From Nocardia flavorosea NBRC 108225 (GTDB lineage: Bacteria > Actinomycetota > Actinomycetes > Mycobacteriales > Mycobacteriaceae), in contig NZ_BDCG01000011.1 in assembly GCF_001613385.1 (NCBI RefSeq), positions 1 through 64,000 of the forward strand: DNA of 64,000 nucleotides. Reading direction: 5' to 3'. Shown one piece after another: positions 46,737 through 56,783 of the stretch. Position 1 is the first letter of the stretch, and the number at the start of each line of letters is the position of its first letter. The position numbers were made by a program, and so were the translations under genes. The notes below the pieces were generated by a model. That model had not been told where the DNA came from. It ran no database searches and was given only the letters and a program-made list of their open reading frames with translations.

Positions 46737-49700
46737 TCGGATTCGCGTCCGCCCAGTTCGATCAGCAGGTCACCGCCCTCGACCTGCTGCACCTGGGTGA
46801 TGGCCACGCGGCCCACCACTCCCCCGCGCGGCGCGGTGATGGCGGCCTCCATCTTCATGGCCTCGATGGTCGCGATCGTATCGCCGGCGCCGACCCGATC
46901 GCCCTCGGCGACGGTCAGGGTGACAACACCGGCGAAGGGCGCGGCGATATGGTGCGGGTTGTTCTTATCGGCCTTCTCCGCGGCCGGAATCTCACTGGCG
47001 ATGGAGCGATCCCGCACCGAAACCGGGCGCAGCTGCCCGTTGAGGATGCACATCACCGTGCGCATCCCGCGTTCGTCGGGTTCGGCGATGGCCTCCAGCC
47101 CGATGAGCAGGATGACGCCCTTCTCCAGCTGGACCCGGTGTTCCTCGCCGTGCCGCAGGCCGTAGAAGAACTGATTCGCCGACAGTCCGGTGGTATCGCC
47201 GTACTTCTCGCGGTGGGCGAGGAATTCGGCGGTGGGCCCGGGGAACAGCAGCCGGTTGAGAGTCGCGCGACGCTCCTGGGAGGTGCCCGCCAGCCCGGCC
47301 TCGTCCGCGGCCGTCAGCGGGGTCTCCGGTTTGGCGGCGCTGCGTCCCGCGAGGGCCTTCTCCCGGAACGGTTCGGGCCAGCCTCCGGCGGGCGTGCCGA
47401 GTTCGCCGCGCAGGAAACCGATCACCGAATCGGGGATGTCGTAGCGTCCCGGATCGGCCGCGAAATCGTCGACCTCGACACCGGAACCGACCAGCGACAG
47501 CGCGAGATCACCGACCACCTTCGACGACGGGGTCACCTTGATCAACCGGCCCAGCAACCGGTCGGCCGCGGCGTATTTCGCCTCCACTTCCTCGAAGCGG
47601 TCACCCAGGCCGAGTGCGATGGCCTGCTGGCGCAGATTGGACAGCTGGCCACCGGGGATCTCATGGGTGTAGACGCGTCCGGTCGGGGCGGGCAGCCCCG
47701 ACTCGAACGGCGCGTACACCTTGCGCAACGCCTCCCAGTAGGGCTCCAGATCGCAGACATTGCCGAGGTTCAGGCCCGTGTCGTGCTCGCTGTGCGCGGC
47801 GGCGGCGACGATCGCGGAGAGCGCGGGCTGGCTGGTGGTACCGGCCATCGCCGCGGACGCACCGTCCACCGCGTCGGCGCCGGCCTGCCACGCCGCCAGA
47901 TAGGTCGCGAGCTGACCGCCCGGGGTGTCGTGGGTGTGCACATGGACGGGCAGATCGAAGTTGCTGCGCAGCGCCGTCACCAGTTTCGCTGCCGCCGGGG
48001 CCCGCAGCAGGCCGGCCATATCCTTGATCGCGAGCACATGCGCGCCCGCGTCGACGATCTGCTCGGCCAACTTCAGGTAGTAGTCCAAGGTGTAGAGCTT
48101 CTCGTCGGGATCGCTGAGATCCCCGGTGTAGCTCAGCGCGACCTCGGCCACCGCGGTACCCGTTTCCCGGACCGCGTCGATCGCCGGACGCATCTGGTCG
48201 ACATTGTTGAGCGCGTCGAAGATCCGGAAGATATCGATTCCGGTCTCGGTGGCCTCGGCGACGAACGCCCGGGTCACGCGCTCCGGATACGGCGTGTAGC
48301 CGACGGTGTTGCGGCCGCGCAGCAACATCTGCAGGCAGATATTCGGCATCGCTTCTCGCAGGGCGGCCAGCCGCTCCCACGGGTCCTCGTACAGGAATCG
48401 CAGCGCCACATCGTAGGTCGCGCCACCCCAGCATTCGACCGAGAGCAGTTCGGGAGTGAGCCGGGCAACGTGCCCCGCCACATCGAGCAGGCCGTTGGTC
48501 CGCACCCGGGTCGCCAGCAGCGACTGATGGGCGTCCCGGAACGTGGTGTCGGTGACGCCCACGGCCTTCTGCTCGCGCAGCGCCCGCGCGAACCCTTCCG
48601 GGCCCAGGGTCAGCAGCTTCTGCCGGGAACCGTCCGGCGGTGGTACCGACAGATCGATCGCCGGCAGCTTGTCGTGCGGATACACCGCTGTCGGCCGCGC
48701 CCCGTGCGGTTTGTTCACGGTCACATCGGCCAGATAGTTCAAGATCTTGGTGCCGCGGTCGGCGGGTTCGCGCAAGGACAGCAACTGGGGACGTTCGTCG
48801 ATGAACGACGTGGTGACCCGCCCGGCCTTGAAATCGGGGTCGTCGAGCACGGCCAGCAGGAACTGGATATTGGTGGTGACACCGCGGATCCGGAACTCCA
48901 TCAGCGCGCGGCGCGCCCGGGCCACGGCCGCCGGGAAATCCCGGCCCCGGCAGCTCAGCTTCACCAGCATCGAATCGAAATAGGCGCCGATCTCGGCGCC
49001 GAGATTCGCGCCGCCGTCGAGCCGGATACCGGCGCCGCCGGGCGTACGGTAGGCGGTGATCCGGCCGGTATCCGGGCGGAAACCGTTCGCCGGGTCCTCG
49101 GTGGTGATCCGGCACTGCAGCGCCGCGCCGCGAATGGTCACCCTGTCCTGGCTCAGGCCCAGATCGTCCAGGCTCTCCCCCGCCGCGATCCGCAGCTGCG
49201 ACTGCACCAGATCGACATCGGTGATCTCCTCGGTCACGGTATGTTCGACCTGGATACGGGGGTTCATCTCGATGAAGACATGGTTCCCGCGCTCGTCGAG
49301 CAGGAATTCGACGGTTCCCGCGCAGCTGTAACCGATCTGCCGCGCGAACGCCACCGCGTCGGCGCAGATCCGCATCCGCAGTTCGGGATCCAGATTCGGG
49401 GCGGGCGCCAGCTCGATCACCTTCTGGTGCCGCCGCTGCAGCGAACAGTCCCGCTCGAACAGGTGCATCACATTGCCGTGGGTATCGGCCAGGATCTGCA
49501 CCTCGATATGGCGGGGATTGACCACCGCCTGTTCCAGGAACACCGTGGGATCGCCGAACGCGGATTCGGCCTCCCGCGAGGCCGCCTCGATCGCCTCCCG
49601 CAACTGCTCACGCGCTTGCACCCGCCGCATACCGCGGCCACCGCCACCGGCGACCGCCTTCACGAACACCGGGAACTCCATGGACTCGGCCGCCGCGAGC

Positions 49701-50131
49701 AGTTCGCCGACATCGGCGGAAGGCGCACTGGAATTCAGTACCGGCAACCCGGCCGCCTTCGCCGCCGCAATCGCACGCGCCTTGTTACCCGCGAGTTCCA
49801 AGACCTCGGACGACGGACCGATGAAGGTGATTCCCTCACGTGCACAGGCGGCGGCCAGATCCGGATTCTCGGAGAGGAACCCGTATCCGGGATAGATCGC
49901 ATCGGCACCGGCGGTCTTGGCCGCCTCGATGATCGCCTCGACCGAGAGATACGCCCGGACGGGATGGCCTTCTTCGCCGATCTCGTATGCCTCGTCCGCC
50001 TTCAGGCGGTGGACCGAATTGCGGTCCTCGTGCGGGAAGACGGCAACCGTTCCGATACCGAGCTCGTACGCCGCGCGGAAGGCTCGGATGGCGATCTCGC
50101 CGCGGTTGGCAACCAAGACTTTCGAGAACAT
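46733..50131 (-). CDS. pyc: Pyruvate carboxylase
   Basis: Biotin enzyme that makes oxaloacetate from pyruvate, replenishing the TCA cycle. 1132 residues in the single-chain order: biotin carboxylase (KVLVANRGEIAIRAFRAAYE; GGGGRGMRRV ATP loop; FIEMNPRIQVEHTVTEEITD), carboxyltransferase (TFRDAHQSLLATRVRT, MLLRGRNTVGYTPYP, HVHTHDTPGGQLATYLAAW) and C-terminal biotinyl domain with IEAMKMEAAI. The start is the ATG at 50131 (MFSKVLVANRGE); the longer open frame is not supported. Its stop overlaps the rsmD start. Confidence 0.97.
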   Translation of the reverse strand: MFSKVLVANRGEIAIRAFRAAYELGIGTVAVFPHEDRNSVHRLKADEAYEIGEEGHPVRAYLSVEAIIEAAKTAGADAIYPGYGFLSENPDLAAACAREGITFIGPSSEVLELAGNKARAIAAAKAAGLPVLNSSAPSADVGELLAAAESMEFPVFVKAVAGGGGRGMRRVQAREQLREAIEAASREAESAFGDPTVFLEQAVVNPRHIEVQILADTHGNVMHLFERDCSLQRRHQKVIELAPAPNLDPELRMRICADAVAFARQIGYSCAGTVEFLLDERGNHVFIEMNPRIQVEHTVTEEITDVDLVQSQLRIAAGESLDDLGLSQDRVTIRGAALQCRITTEDPANGFRPDTGRITAYRTPGGAGIRLDGGANLGAEIGAYFDSMLVKLSCRGRDFPAAVARARRALMEFRIRGVTTNIQFLLAVLDDPDFKAGRVTTSFIDERPQLLSLREPADRGTKILNYLADVTVNKPHGARPTAVYPHDKLPAIDLSVPPPDGSRQKLLTLGPEGFARALREQKAVGVTDTTFRDAHQSLLATRVRTNGLLDVAGHVARLTPELLSVECWGGATYDVALRFLYEDPWERLAALREAMPNICLQMLLRGRNTVGYTPYPERVTRAFVAEATETGIDIFRIFDALNNVDQMRPAIDAVRETGTAVAEVALSYTGDLSDPDEKLYTLDYYLKLAEQIVDAGAHVLAIKDMAGLLRAPAAAKLVTALRSNFDLPVHVHTHDTPGGQLATYLAAWQAGADAVDGASAAMAGTTSQPALSAIVAAAAHSEHDTGLNLGNVCDLEPYWEALRKVYAPFESGLPAPTGRVYTHEIPGGQLSNLRQQAIALGLGDRFEEVEAKYAAADRLLGRLIKVTPSSKVVGDLALSLVGSGVEVDDFAADPGRYDIPDSVIGFLRGELGTPAGGWPEPFREKALAGRSAAKPETPLTAADEAGLAGTSQERRATLNRLLFPGPTAEFLAHREKYGDTTGLSANQFFYGLRHGEEHRVQLEKGVILLIGLEAIAEPDERGMRTVMCILNGQLRPVSVRDRSIASEIPAAEKADKNNPHHIAAPFAGVVTLTVAEGDRVGAGDTIATIEAMKMEAAITAPRGGVVGRVAITQVQQVEGGDLLIELGGRESE

Positions 50132-50929
50132 TGACCCAACGTACCCGGCGCCACATCCAGGATCGACACCGAAGTCCACTTCGCAGAATCTTCACAACGG
50201 GGCATTGCACGGTTGCGAAACCTCGGTCACCCTGCCGTCACATCTCACCGGCGACCACGGGTGATTGTGCGGTCACCCGCAGTGGGCCAACTCCGGGCAA
50301 TCTTCGCAGCGAGGCCACTCCCCGCCCGGCCGCGCGGTCGGGGCCCGGGCTCGGCCGCATGCCGCACCCGGCCACACGCTCGGCTCCTTCAACCAGCTCA
50401 CCGACGCCTCCGCTATCGCCGATACCGCCAGGACGTCCAGTAGCGGAAAGTGCCACCGCGGAAAGAATCGTCCCCGCGTGCTGACGATCGCGCTCGACGA
50501 GGTACTGCCACCGGCGCACTGGTCGACGACGTGATCGGCGGGTCGTCAGCCGAGCCGGCGAACAGGGGGGAACATGACCCGCCCGCCCTCACAGCCGGAT
50601 TCCCGGAATCGGCATCCACGACCACGGCCGACCGGCAGCGTGACAGCAGTCTCGGATCGTCTCGATCGATTCGGGGAGCCCGACGAGTCGCCCTTGTTCA
50701 CCGACGCCGGTGTTCGTCCAGCGCGAGGCGATAGTTCTCGAACGGCCACGCGGTGGCACTGCGCTCGATCACGCGGTGGCACTGCGCTCGGCGGCGCGTT
50801 CACGACGCGTTGGCCGGCCGGTAGCCGCGCGCCGTATCGGCGGGCGCCGGCCCGGCACGGTGGGCGGGCTATGGTGGAGGGCGCAGCTGGTTCGCCGGCC
50901 GGTCGACCCGGGGCCCCGGGCGATCGTCC
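50132..50929. other. Gene-free region between pyc and the metE riboswitch
   Basis: About 800 bp without a gene I can support. It should hold the pyc promoter (minus) and the metE promoter (plus). A plus-strand open frame from ATG 50574 has a fair ribosome site (GGGGGGAAC) but is low-complexity and runs straight through the riboswitch, so I do not call it. A 21-bp tandem repeat is listed separately. Confidence 0.5.
50747..50790. repeat. Tandem 21-bp repeat
   Basis: CACGCGGTGGCACTGCGCTCG occurs exactly twice, at 50747-50767 and 50770-50790, with a two-base spacer (period 23 bp). It lies about 140 bp upstream of the metE riboswitch. Confidence 0.75.
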
Positions 50930-51110
50930 CGGCGTCGAAACCCGCAACGGGCGGGTGAGAGGGAATCCGGTGGAAATCCGGAACTGTCCCGCAGCGGTGA
51001 GCGAGAACGAACGCCGTCATCAGCACTGGGCGCACACAGCCTGGGAAGCGACGGTCAGTAGGTCGGCCGATGGGCCGGAGCCCGCGAGTCCGAAGACCTG
51101 CCGGTTGTAC
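50930..51110 (+). promoter_or_regulatory. Cobalamin (B12) riboswitch upstream of metE
   Basis: Core elements of the cobalamin riboswitch appear in order: GGAATCCGGTGGAAATCCGG (50962-50981), the GAACTGTCCCGCAGCGGTGA block (50981-51000), a CACTGG and CCTGGGAAG segment (51024-51047), and the B12-box-like GTCCGAAGACCTGCC (51088-51102). The position 160 bp before metE, the B12-independent methionine synthase, is the classical arrangement: B12 binding shuts the gene off when the B12-dependent enzyme can work. Outer boundaries are approximate. Palindromes at 51107-51117 and 51126-51137 may be part of the expression platform. Confidence 0.9.
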
Positions 51111-51269
51111 CGGGTACGCCGTATCCGGTGGCCACCGCCTCGAGGATTGGGCGCCGCGGTCCACCAGTGCTGAAAACGCTCCCGTCACGCGAGACGGTCC
51201 GGGTTTTCGGTGGTGTCCGTGCACCCGCGTAAGGCGATGGCCGGTCGAACGTCAGCACTGGAGAACACC

Positions 51270-53537
51270 GTGACTGCTATTTCGCACAATCCGTTCACCG
51301 CAACGGTTCTCGGCCTGCCCCGGGTAGGGCCCCGCCGGGAGCTCAAACGCGCGACCGAATCCTATTGGGCCGGCCGAATCGACGCCGGCCGTCTCCACGA
51401 GACCGGACGGACCCTGCGCCGCGATCAGTACGCCGAACTCCAGGCCGCGGGCCTGGATTCGATCCCCGTCGGCACCTTCTCCTACTACGATCAGATGCTC
51501 GATACGGCCGTACTGCTGGGCGCCCTGCCGCCGCGGGTCGCCGATATCGCCGACCCGCTGGACCGCTATTTCGCGGCGGCCCGCGGTACGGATTCGGTGG
51601 AGCCGCTCGAGATGACCAAATGGTTCGATACCAACTATCACTACCTGGTCCCCGAGATCGGTCCGCATACCTCCTTCACGCTGCATCCCGGCGAATTGCT
51701 GGCGCAACTGCGCGAGGCGCTCGAACTCGGTGTTCCGGCACGTCCGGTCGTCATCGGCCCGATCACCTTCCTGAAACTCGCGAAATCGGCAGGCACCGCC
51801 GCGCTGGAACGCGTAGGCGAGCTGGTCCCGCTCTACCGGGAGCTGCTCGGACTGCTCGCCACGGCGGGCGCCACCTGGGTACAGCTCGACGAACCCGCCC
51901 TGGTCACCGACCTCACCGCGGAGGAACTCGCGATGGTCCGGCAGGTCTACACGGAGCTGACGGAGCCGGCCGACCGCCCGGCCGTCCTCGTCGCCACGTA
52001 CTTCGGCAGCCCGGGCCCTGCGCTGGGAGCCCTCGCCGGAACCGATGTGGAAGGACTCGCGATCGACCTCGTCGCCGGCGGTACGGTCGGCGATGTGGCC
52101 GCGGTTCCTGCCTTGGCGGGTAAAACGCTGGTCGCCGGTGTCGTCGACGGCCGTAACGTCTGGCGCACCGATCTGGACCGCGCCCTGTCCACCCTCGCCA
52201 CGCTGCTCGGCAGCGGGAAAACGGTGGCGGTCTCGACCTCGTGCTCCCTGCTGCATGTGCCCTACACCCTCGCCGCGGAAACCCACCTCGAGGAAAAGCT
52301 GTCCTCCTGGCTTGCCTTCGGCGCCGAAAAAGTCGCCGAGGTCCGGGTGCTGGCCGCCTGCCTGAATACCGGAACCGAGGCCGTGGCGGCCGAACTCGCG
52401 CAGGCCCGCGCCGCGATCGCGAGCCGGCGGTCCGATCCGCGGATCGCCGACTCCCGGGTTCGGGCCCGCCTGGCCACGCTGGGTCCGGATGCCACCGAAC
52501 GTGGCCCTGCCGCACAGCGCCGGCAAATGCAGCAGGACCGGCTGCGGTTACCGTCCTTGCCCACCACCACGATCGGCTCCTACCCACAGACCACCACGAT
52601 CCGGTTGACCCGGGCCGAGTTCCGCAAGGGCGAGATCGACCGGCCCGAATACGAGCGCCGGATGCGGGCGGAGATCGCCGAGGTCATCGCCCTGCAGGAG
52701 CGGCTCGGCCTCGACGTGCTGGTACACGGCGAACCCGAACGCAACGATATGGTGCAGTACTTCGCGGAACAGCTCGACGGTTTCGCGGCCACCGAACTGG
52801 GCTGGGTACAGTCCTACGGCACCCGCTGTGTACGCCCGCCGATCTTGTTCGGCGACGTCTCCCGGCCCGCACCGATGACCGTCGACTGGATCGGCTATGC
52901 CCAATCACTCACCGGCAAACCGGTGAAGGGCATGCTCACCGGACCGGTCACCATCCTGGCCTGGTCGTTCGTCCGCGACGACCAGCCGCTCGCGGAATCG
53001 GCGCGCCAAGTCGCGCTGGCCATCCGGGACGAAACCATCGACCTGCAGAACGCGGGCATCCGGATCATCCAGGTGGACGAACCGGCACTGCGCGAACTGC
53101 TGCCCTTGCGCACAGCCGACCAACCGGACTACCTCGAATGGTCGGTCGGCGCGTTCCGGCTCGCGACCTCCGGGGTCGCCGATTCCCTGCAGATCCATAC
53201 CCATCTGTGCTATTCGGAATTCGGTGAGGTGATCGACGCGATCGCCGGCCTGAATGCGGATGTGACCTCGATCGAGGCAGCACGGTCGCATATGGAAGTT
53301 CTCGACGATCTGAACGCAGCCGGCTTCGCTGCGGGCGTCGGCCCCGGTGTCTACGATATCCATTCGCCCCGCGTGCCGAGCACCGAGGAGATCACCACCG
53401 CCCTCCGAGCGGCTCTGAAATCCGTTCCTGCCGAACGCCTCTGGGTGAATCCGGATTGCGGGCTCAAGACCCGCGGTACCGCCGAGGTCGAAGCATCACT
53501 GCGCAATATGGTCGCCGCCGCACAGCGCGTGCGCTGA
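51270..53537 (+). CDS. metE: Cobalamin-independent methionine synthase
   Basis: Transfers a methyl group from 5-methyltetrahydrofolate-polyglutamate to homocysteine without B12. 755 residues in two homologous barrels: N-terminal [20 protein letters not shown] and [13 protein letters not shown]-terminal [32 protein letters not shown], the zinc-site [11 protein letters not shown] and [11 protein letters not shown] with the second catalytic Cys. The start is GTG at 51270 with GGAG six bases upstream. Expression is expected to be controlled by the riboswitch directly upstream. Confidence 0.97.
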   Translation: MTAISHNPFTATVLGLPRVGPRRELKRATESYWAGRIDAGRLHETGRTLRRDQYAELQAAGLDSIPVGTFSYYDQMLDTAVLLGALPPRVADIADPLDRYFAAARGTDSVEPLEMTKWFDTNYHYLVPEIGPHTSFTLHPGELLAQLREALELGVPARPVVIGPITFLKLAKSAGTAALERVGELVPLYRELLGLLATAGATWVQLDEPALVTDLTAEELAMVRQVYTELTEPADRPAVLVATYFGSPGPALGALAGTDVEGLAIDLVAGGTVGDVAAVPALAGKTLVAGVVDGRNVWRTDLDRALSTLATLLGSGKTVAVSTSCSLLHVPYTLAAETHLEEKLSSWLAFGAEKVAEVRVLAACLNTGTEAVAAELAQARAAIASRRSDPRIADSRVRARLATLGPDATERGPAAQRRQMQQDRLRLPSLPTTTIGSYPQTTTIRLTRAEFRKGEIDRPEYERRMRAEIAEVIALQERLGLDVLVHGEPERNDMVQYFAEQLDGFAATELGWVQSYGTRCVRPPILFGDVSRPAPMTVDWIGYAQSLTGKPVKGMLTGPVTILAWSFVRDDQPLAESARQVALAIRDETIDLQNAGIRIIQVDEPALRELLPLRTADQPDYLEWSVGAFRLATSGVADSLQIHTHLCYSEFGEVIDAIAGLNADVTSIEAARSHMEVLDDLNAAGFAAGVGPGVYDIHSPRVPSTEEITTALRAALKSVPAERLWVNPDCGLKTRGTAEVEASLRNMVAAAQRVR

Positions 53538-53601
53538 CGGATACCGCCCGGCCGGGTCGCTCTCCATGGTGCCGACCCGGCTGAGGCGGAGGCGTAACGC
53601 C

Positions 53602-53743
53602 GCAGTACGGTCGCCGGCCCCATCGTGCGCTGATTACAACCGAACCTCCTCCAGCATGAACCGCCGCCCACAAGAATGCCGCCGTCCAGGTGCGGGCGGC
53701 ACCGCACAGTACGGTCGCCGAGCCGGCCGCACTGCGCAAGGCC
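53602..53743 (+). repeat. Degenerate copies of the metE 3' end
   Basis: metE ends CGC AAT ATG GTC GCC ... CGT GCG CTG A ([11 protein letters not shown] stop). Downstream, 53601-53633 reads CGC AGT ACG GTC GCC GGC CCC ATC GTG CGC TGA, which gives RSTVAGPIVR and a stop. A further copy at 53706-53743 repeats the exact 14-mer CAGTACGGTCGCCG and continues HSTVAEPAALRK without a stop. Confidence 0.5.
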
Positions 53744-53751
53744 CCGCCGGG

Positions 53752-53910
53752 TCAGCCCTCCAGCTCTCCTGCCCCGGACTCGCGACGCTTCATCCGTTCG
53801 GTCGCAGCACATTCCGGGCAGTGCCGCGTAATCCGCAACACCGGACGAACCCCGCGCTGCGGAACCGGCGATCGCCGCCGGACCGCACGGCACCCTTGCT
53901 CTGGTCTCAT
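53752..53910 (-). CDS. Possible 52-residue Cys-containing peptide
   Basis: A short minus-strand frame from ATG 53910, with AAAGGG about nine bases upstream. It ends in VLRITRHCPECAATERMKRR and an acidic tail. The HCPEC pair could bind metal. No family is recognised and it may be chance; the frame is also open further upstream. Confidence 0.3.
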   Translation of the reverse strand: MRPEQGCRAVRRRSPVPQRGVRPVLRITRHCPECAATERMKRRESGAGELEG

Positions 53911-54349
53911 ACCGCCCAACCCTTTCCCTCGCCGTTGCTCTGTGCCAGATTTGACGCGACCGGGTGTGTACCGGTTCCCTCTTGCCGCAACAAATTTCAG
54001 CAACGCCTCAGCACTCGCACGTCCGTGATCGGGAGCAACGGGCTTCGGAACACCACATAAGTCGATGCATTCGGCGAAATGAGGCTGCACCGCATACGCT
54101 CGGCCCCGCCCTCGGCGGGACACCATCCGGAACATCCCGATCGCGCCCGCTTCGCCCTGCACCCGGTGCAAATCAAGGCTTTCGGTCCCGATCGGCACCG
54201 CAGGGGCTTCAGGCAACTGCGGTCCGGACTCGCCGAGCTCCGGGTGGTCGTCGACCGGGCTCGTGCGGAGCTGATGTGTCGGGAGCGGCACGGGCGGGAA
54301 CCATTCGACCTGCCCGTCACGTGGTGGCCTACGAGCGCAGCCGCGCGGC

Positions 54350-56626
54350 TCAGGATTTCGCCAGATATTCCAGCCGTTCGGAATCGACGGCGGCATGCAT
54401 CATCGCCGCCAGACCCGGGTGCCCGGTCAGACCCGGATCGTCGGCGACCAGGGTGCGCGCGAGTTCCTGAGCGGTGGTGATGACCTCCAGATCGTCGAGC
54501 AGCGACAGCAGCCGCAGCGAGCGTGCCGTTCCGGACTGCGCGGAACCCAGCACATCGCCCTCGCGCCGCTGCCGCAGATCGAGCACGGACAACTCGAAAC
54601 CATCGGTGGTCGCGGCCACCGCTTCCAGCCGGGTCATCGCGGGCCCACCGGGCGCCGCATCGGTGATCAACAGGCACAGGCCGGGGTGTTTGCCGCGGCC
54701 GATCCGGCCGCGCAACTGGTGCAGCTGGCTCACCCCGAACCGGTCGGCGTCCACGATCACCATCACCGTCGCGTTCGGCACGTCCACCCCGACCTCGACG
54801 ACGGTCGTACAGACCAGCACATCGATATCGCCGGCATTGAAATCGCGCATCACCTGATCTTTTTCATCGGCCGGCAACCGCCCGTGCAGCAATCCGATCC
54901 GCAGATGCGCCAGCGGCCCGGTGCGCAGCCGATCGAAGACGTCCAGCACGGACTGGGTGGTGGGCGGTTCCTGGCCGGAGTCCGCACCGCGCTTTTTCCC
55001 GCCCTTCCCGCGGGTACCGCCGCCGTCTTCGTCGTCGCCGATGCGTGAGCACACGACATACGCCTGCCGGCCGGCCGCCACCTCCTCGGTGATCCGCTCC
55101 CATGCCCGATCCACCCAGTTGGGGTGGACCCGGCGAGGCACCACTTTCGAAGCGATCGGGGAGCGGCCGCGCGGCAACTGGGTGAGGGTGGAGGTTTCCA
55201 GATCCCCGAGCGTGGTCATGGCGATGGTGCGCGGAATCGGGGTCGCGGTCATCACCAGCAGGTGCGGGGATATCCCGTCTTTCGCCTTGGCGCGCAAAGC
55301 GTCCCGTTGTTCCACTCCGAAACGATGCTGCTCGTCGACCACTACCATGCCCAGGTCGAAGAACTCCACCGAATCCTGGATCAGCGCATGGGTACCGATC
55401 ACGATCCCGGCCTCTCCGGTCACCGCTTCCAGCAACGCCGCCCGCTTGGTGGCGGTCGACATCGATCCGGTGACGAGTGCGACCCGGGTCGCCGTCTCGG
55501 CCGCACCGAGTTCACCGGCCTGGCCGAGATCGCCCAGCATCGCGCACAGCGACCGATAGTGCTGGGCGGCGAGAACCTCGGTGGGGGCGAGCAGGGCGCA
55601 TTGCTGACCTGCGTCGACGACCTGCAGCATCGCGTGCAGGGCGACAATGGTCTTACCCGACCCCACCTCGCCCTGCAGCAGCCGGTGCATCGGCTGCTCG
55701 CGGGAAAGGTCGGCGGAGATTTCCGTGATCACCTGACGCTGTCCCTCGGTCAGTTCGAACGGCAACCGCTCGTCGAAGGCGGCGGCGATACCGTCCGGCC
55801 GCGGTGGACAGGCGCGAGCCGTCCGGCCGGACACCTCGTGCCGGCGTTCGGCGAGTACCAGTTGCAATGCCAGCGCCTCGTCGAATCGCAGTCGTTCCCG
55901 GGCCCGCTCGATATCGGCCTGATGTTCCGGCAGATGGATCAGCCGCAACGCATCGCTCACCGGCATCAGCGCCCGCTCGTCGCGCACATCGGCCGGTAGC
56001 GGATCCTCGACCGGGTCGAGCTGGTCCAGCACCTGCCGGACACAGGCCAGGATCTCCCAGCTCTGCACCTTCGCGGTGGCCGGGTACACCGGGATGAACT
56101 CGCGCTCGAAGAACGACATATCCACCCCGCCCGCGCCTTTCGCGCTCTGCGCGATCCCGCGCAGATCCCCGCCGCCGCGCACGGTGGTCAGCGTCGGCTC
56201 GTCACCGTCGGCTTCCGGCAGGATCAGATACCCGGGGTGGCTGAGATTCCATTGGCCGGGCCGCCAGTAATTCACGGTCCCCGACATCATCGCCCGGGCG
56301 CCCTCGCGCACCGCGTATTTCACCTTGTCACCGTTGAAGAAGGTGACGTCCACGCCGCGACCGGAACCGGTATCGAGGACCACCTTGAGCAGCGAACCGC
56401 GCCGCTGCCGCATCGGCCGCAGTTCGGCCTTGGTGATCCGCCCGATCACCGTGATGTGCGCACCGTCCTCGGGTGCTTCCTCGGTGAGCGGCTGGCCCTG
56501 AGTGGCATACCGCAGCGGGTAGTGGCGAAGCAGATCCTCCACGGTGCGCATATCGAACGCATCCGACAGCGACCCGGCGGCCTTCGCCCCCAGCACGTGA
56601 TCGAGCCGATCGCTCAAGGTAGCCAT
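54350..56626 (-). CDS. recG: ATP-dependent DNA helicase RecG
   Basis: Helicase that reverses stalled forks and migrates branched DNA. 758 residues: N-terminal wedge/OB domain (TVIGRITKAELRPMRQRRGS, VTFFNGDKVKYAV), helicase motif I LLQGEVGSGKTIVALHAM, motif II DEQHRFGVEQRDAL, motif III TATPIPRTIAMT, and motifs V-VI FNAGDIDVLVCTTVVEVGVD and QLRGRIGRGKHPGLCLL. A short charged insertion (GGGTRGKGGKKRGADSG) sits between helicase motifs III and V. Upstream is the DAK gene, 157 bp away. Confidence 0.96.
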   Translation of the reverse strand: MATLSDRLDHVLGAKAAGSLSDAFDMRTVEDLLRHYPLRYATQGQPLTEEAPEDGAHITVIGRITKAELRPMRQRRGSLLKVVLDTGSGRGVDVTFFNGDKVKYAVREGARAMMSGTVNYWRPGQWNLSHPGYLILPEADGDEPTLTTVRGGGDLRGIAQSAKGAGGVDMSFFEREFIPVYPATAKVQSWEILACVRQVLDQLDPVEDPLPADVRDERALMPVSDALRLIHLPEHQADIERARERLRFDEALALQLVLAERRHEVSGRTARACPPRPDGIAAAFDERLPFELTEGQRQVITEISADLSREQPMHRLLQGEVGSGKTIVALHAMLQVVDAGQQCALLAPTEVLAAQHYRSLCAMLGDLGQAGELGAAETATRVALVTGSMSTATKRAALLEAVTGEAGIVIGTHALIQDSVEFFDLGMVVVDEQHRFGVEQRDALRAKAKDGISPHLLVMTATPIPRTIAMTTLGDLETSTLTQLPRGRSPIASKVVPRRVHPNWVDRAWERITEEVAAGRQAYVVCSRIGDDEDGGGTRGKGGKKRGADSGQEPPTTQSVLDVFDRLRTGPLAHLRIGLLHGRLPADEKDQVMRDFNAGDIDVLVCTTVVEVGVDVPNATVMVIVDADRFGVSQLHQLRGRIGRGKHPGLCLLITDAAPGGPAMTRLEAVAATTDGFELSVLDLRQRREGDVLGSAQSGTARSLRLLSLLDDLEVITTAQELARTLVADDPGLTGHPGLAAMMHAAVDSERLEYLAKS

Positions 56627-56783
56627 ATCACTCCGCTCACTGCCGCCTTCTCCCTCCGCCCGAGTTCGTTCGCACGCTCGGCTCGCAGCCCACAGTCGGG
56701 CTCCGGCACGGATCCGGCCACATCACTCTGCACGGCGCGGTGGTGGTCGGCCGGTTGCCACCGGCCCGTGGTGGGACGCCTAC

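Larger units (their letters stand above)
53538..54349. other. Gene-poor region between metE and recG
   Basis: About 810 bp between convergent genes. It contains short degenerate repeats of the metE 3' end (53602-53633 and 53706-53743) and a weak candidate small gene (53752-53910). The rest of the open frames on both strands are Arg/Pro/Ser-rich and unassigned. Confidence 0.45.

Noticed and set aside
46949..50134. A 1061-codon open frame on the plus strand antisense to pyc
   Set aside because: High GC at third positions keeps the antisense frame open. Its protein is His/Arg/Gly-rich without domains, whereas the minus strand encodes a complete pyruvate carboxylase.
50574..51173. Plus-strand open frame with a fair ribosome site upstream of metE
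   Set aside because: It crosses the whole cobalamin riboswitch and is compositionally unlike a protein; the conserved RNA explains the sequence better.
53752..54396. 214-codon minus-strand frame between metE and recG
   Set aside because: Only its last 52 codons look remotely protein-like; the upstream part is unassigned and overlaps the recG 3' end.
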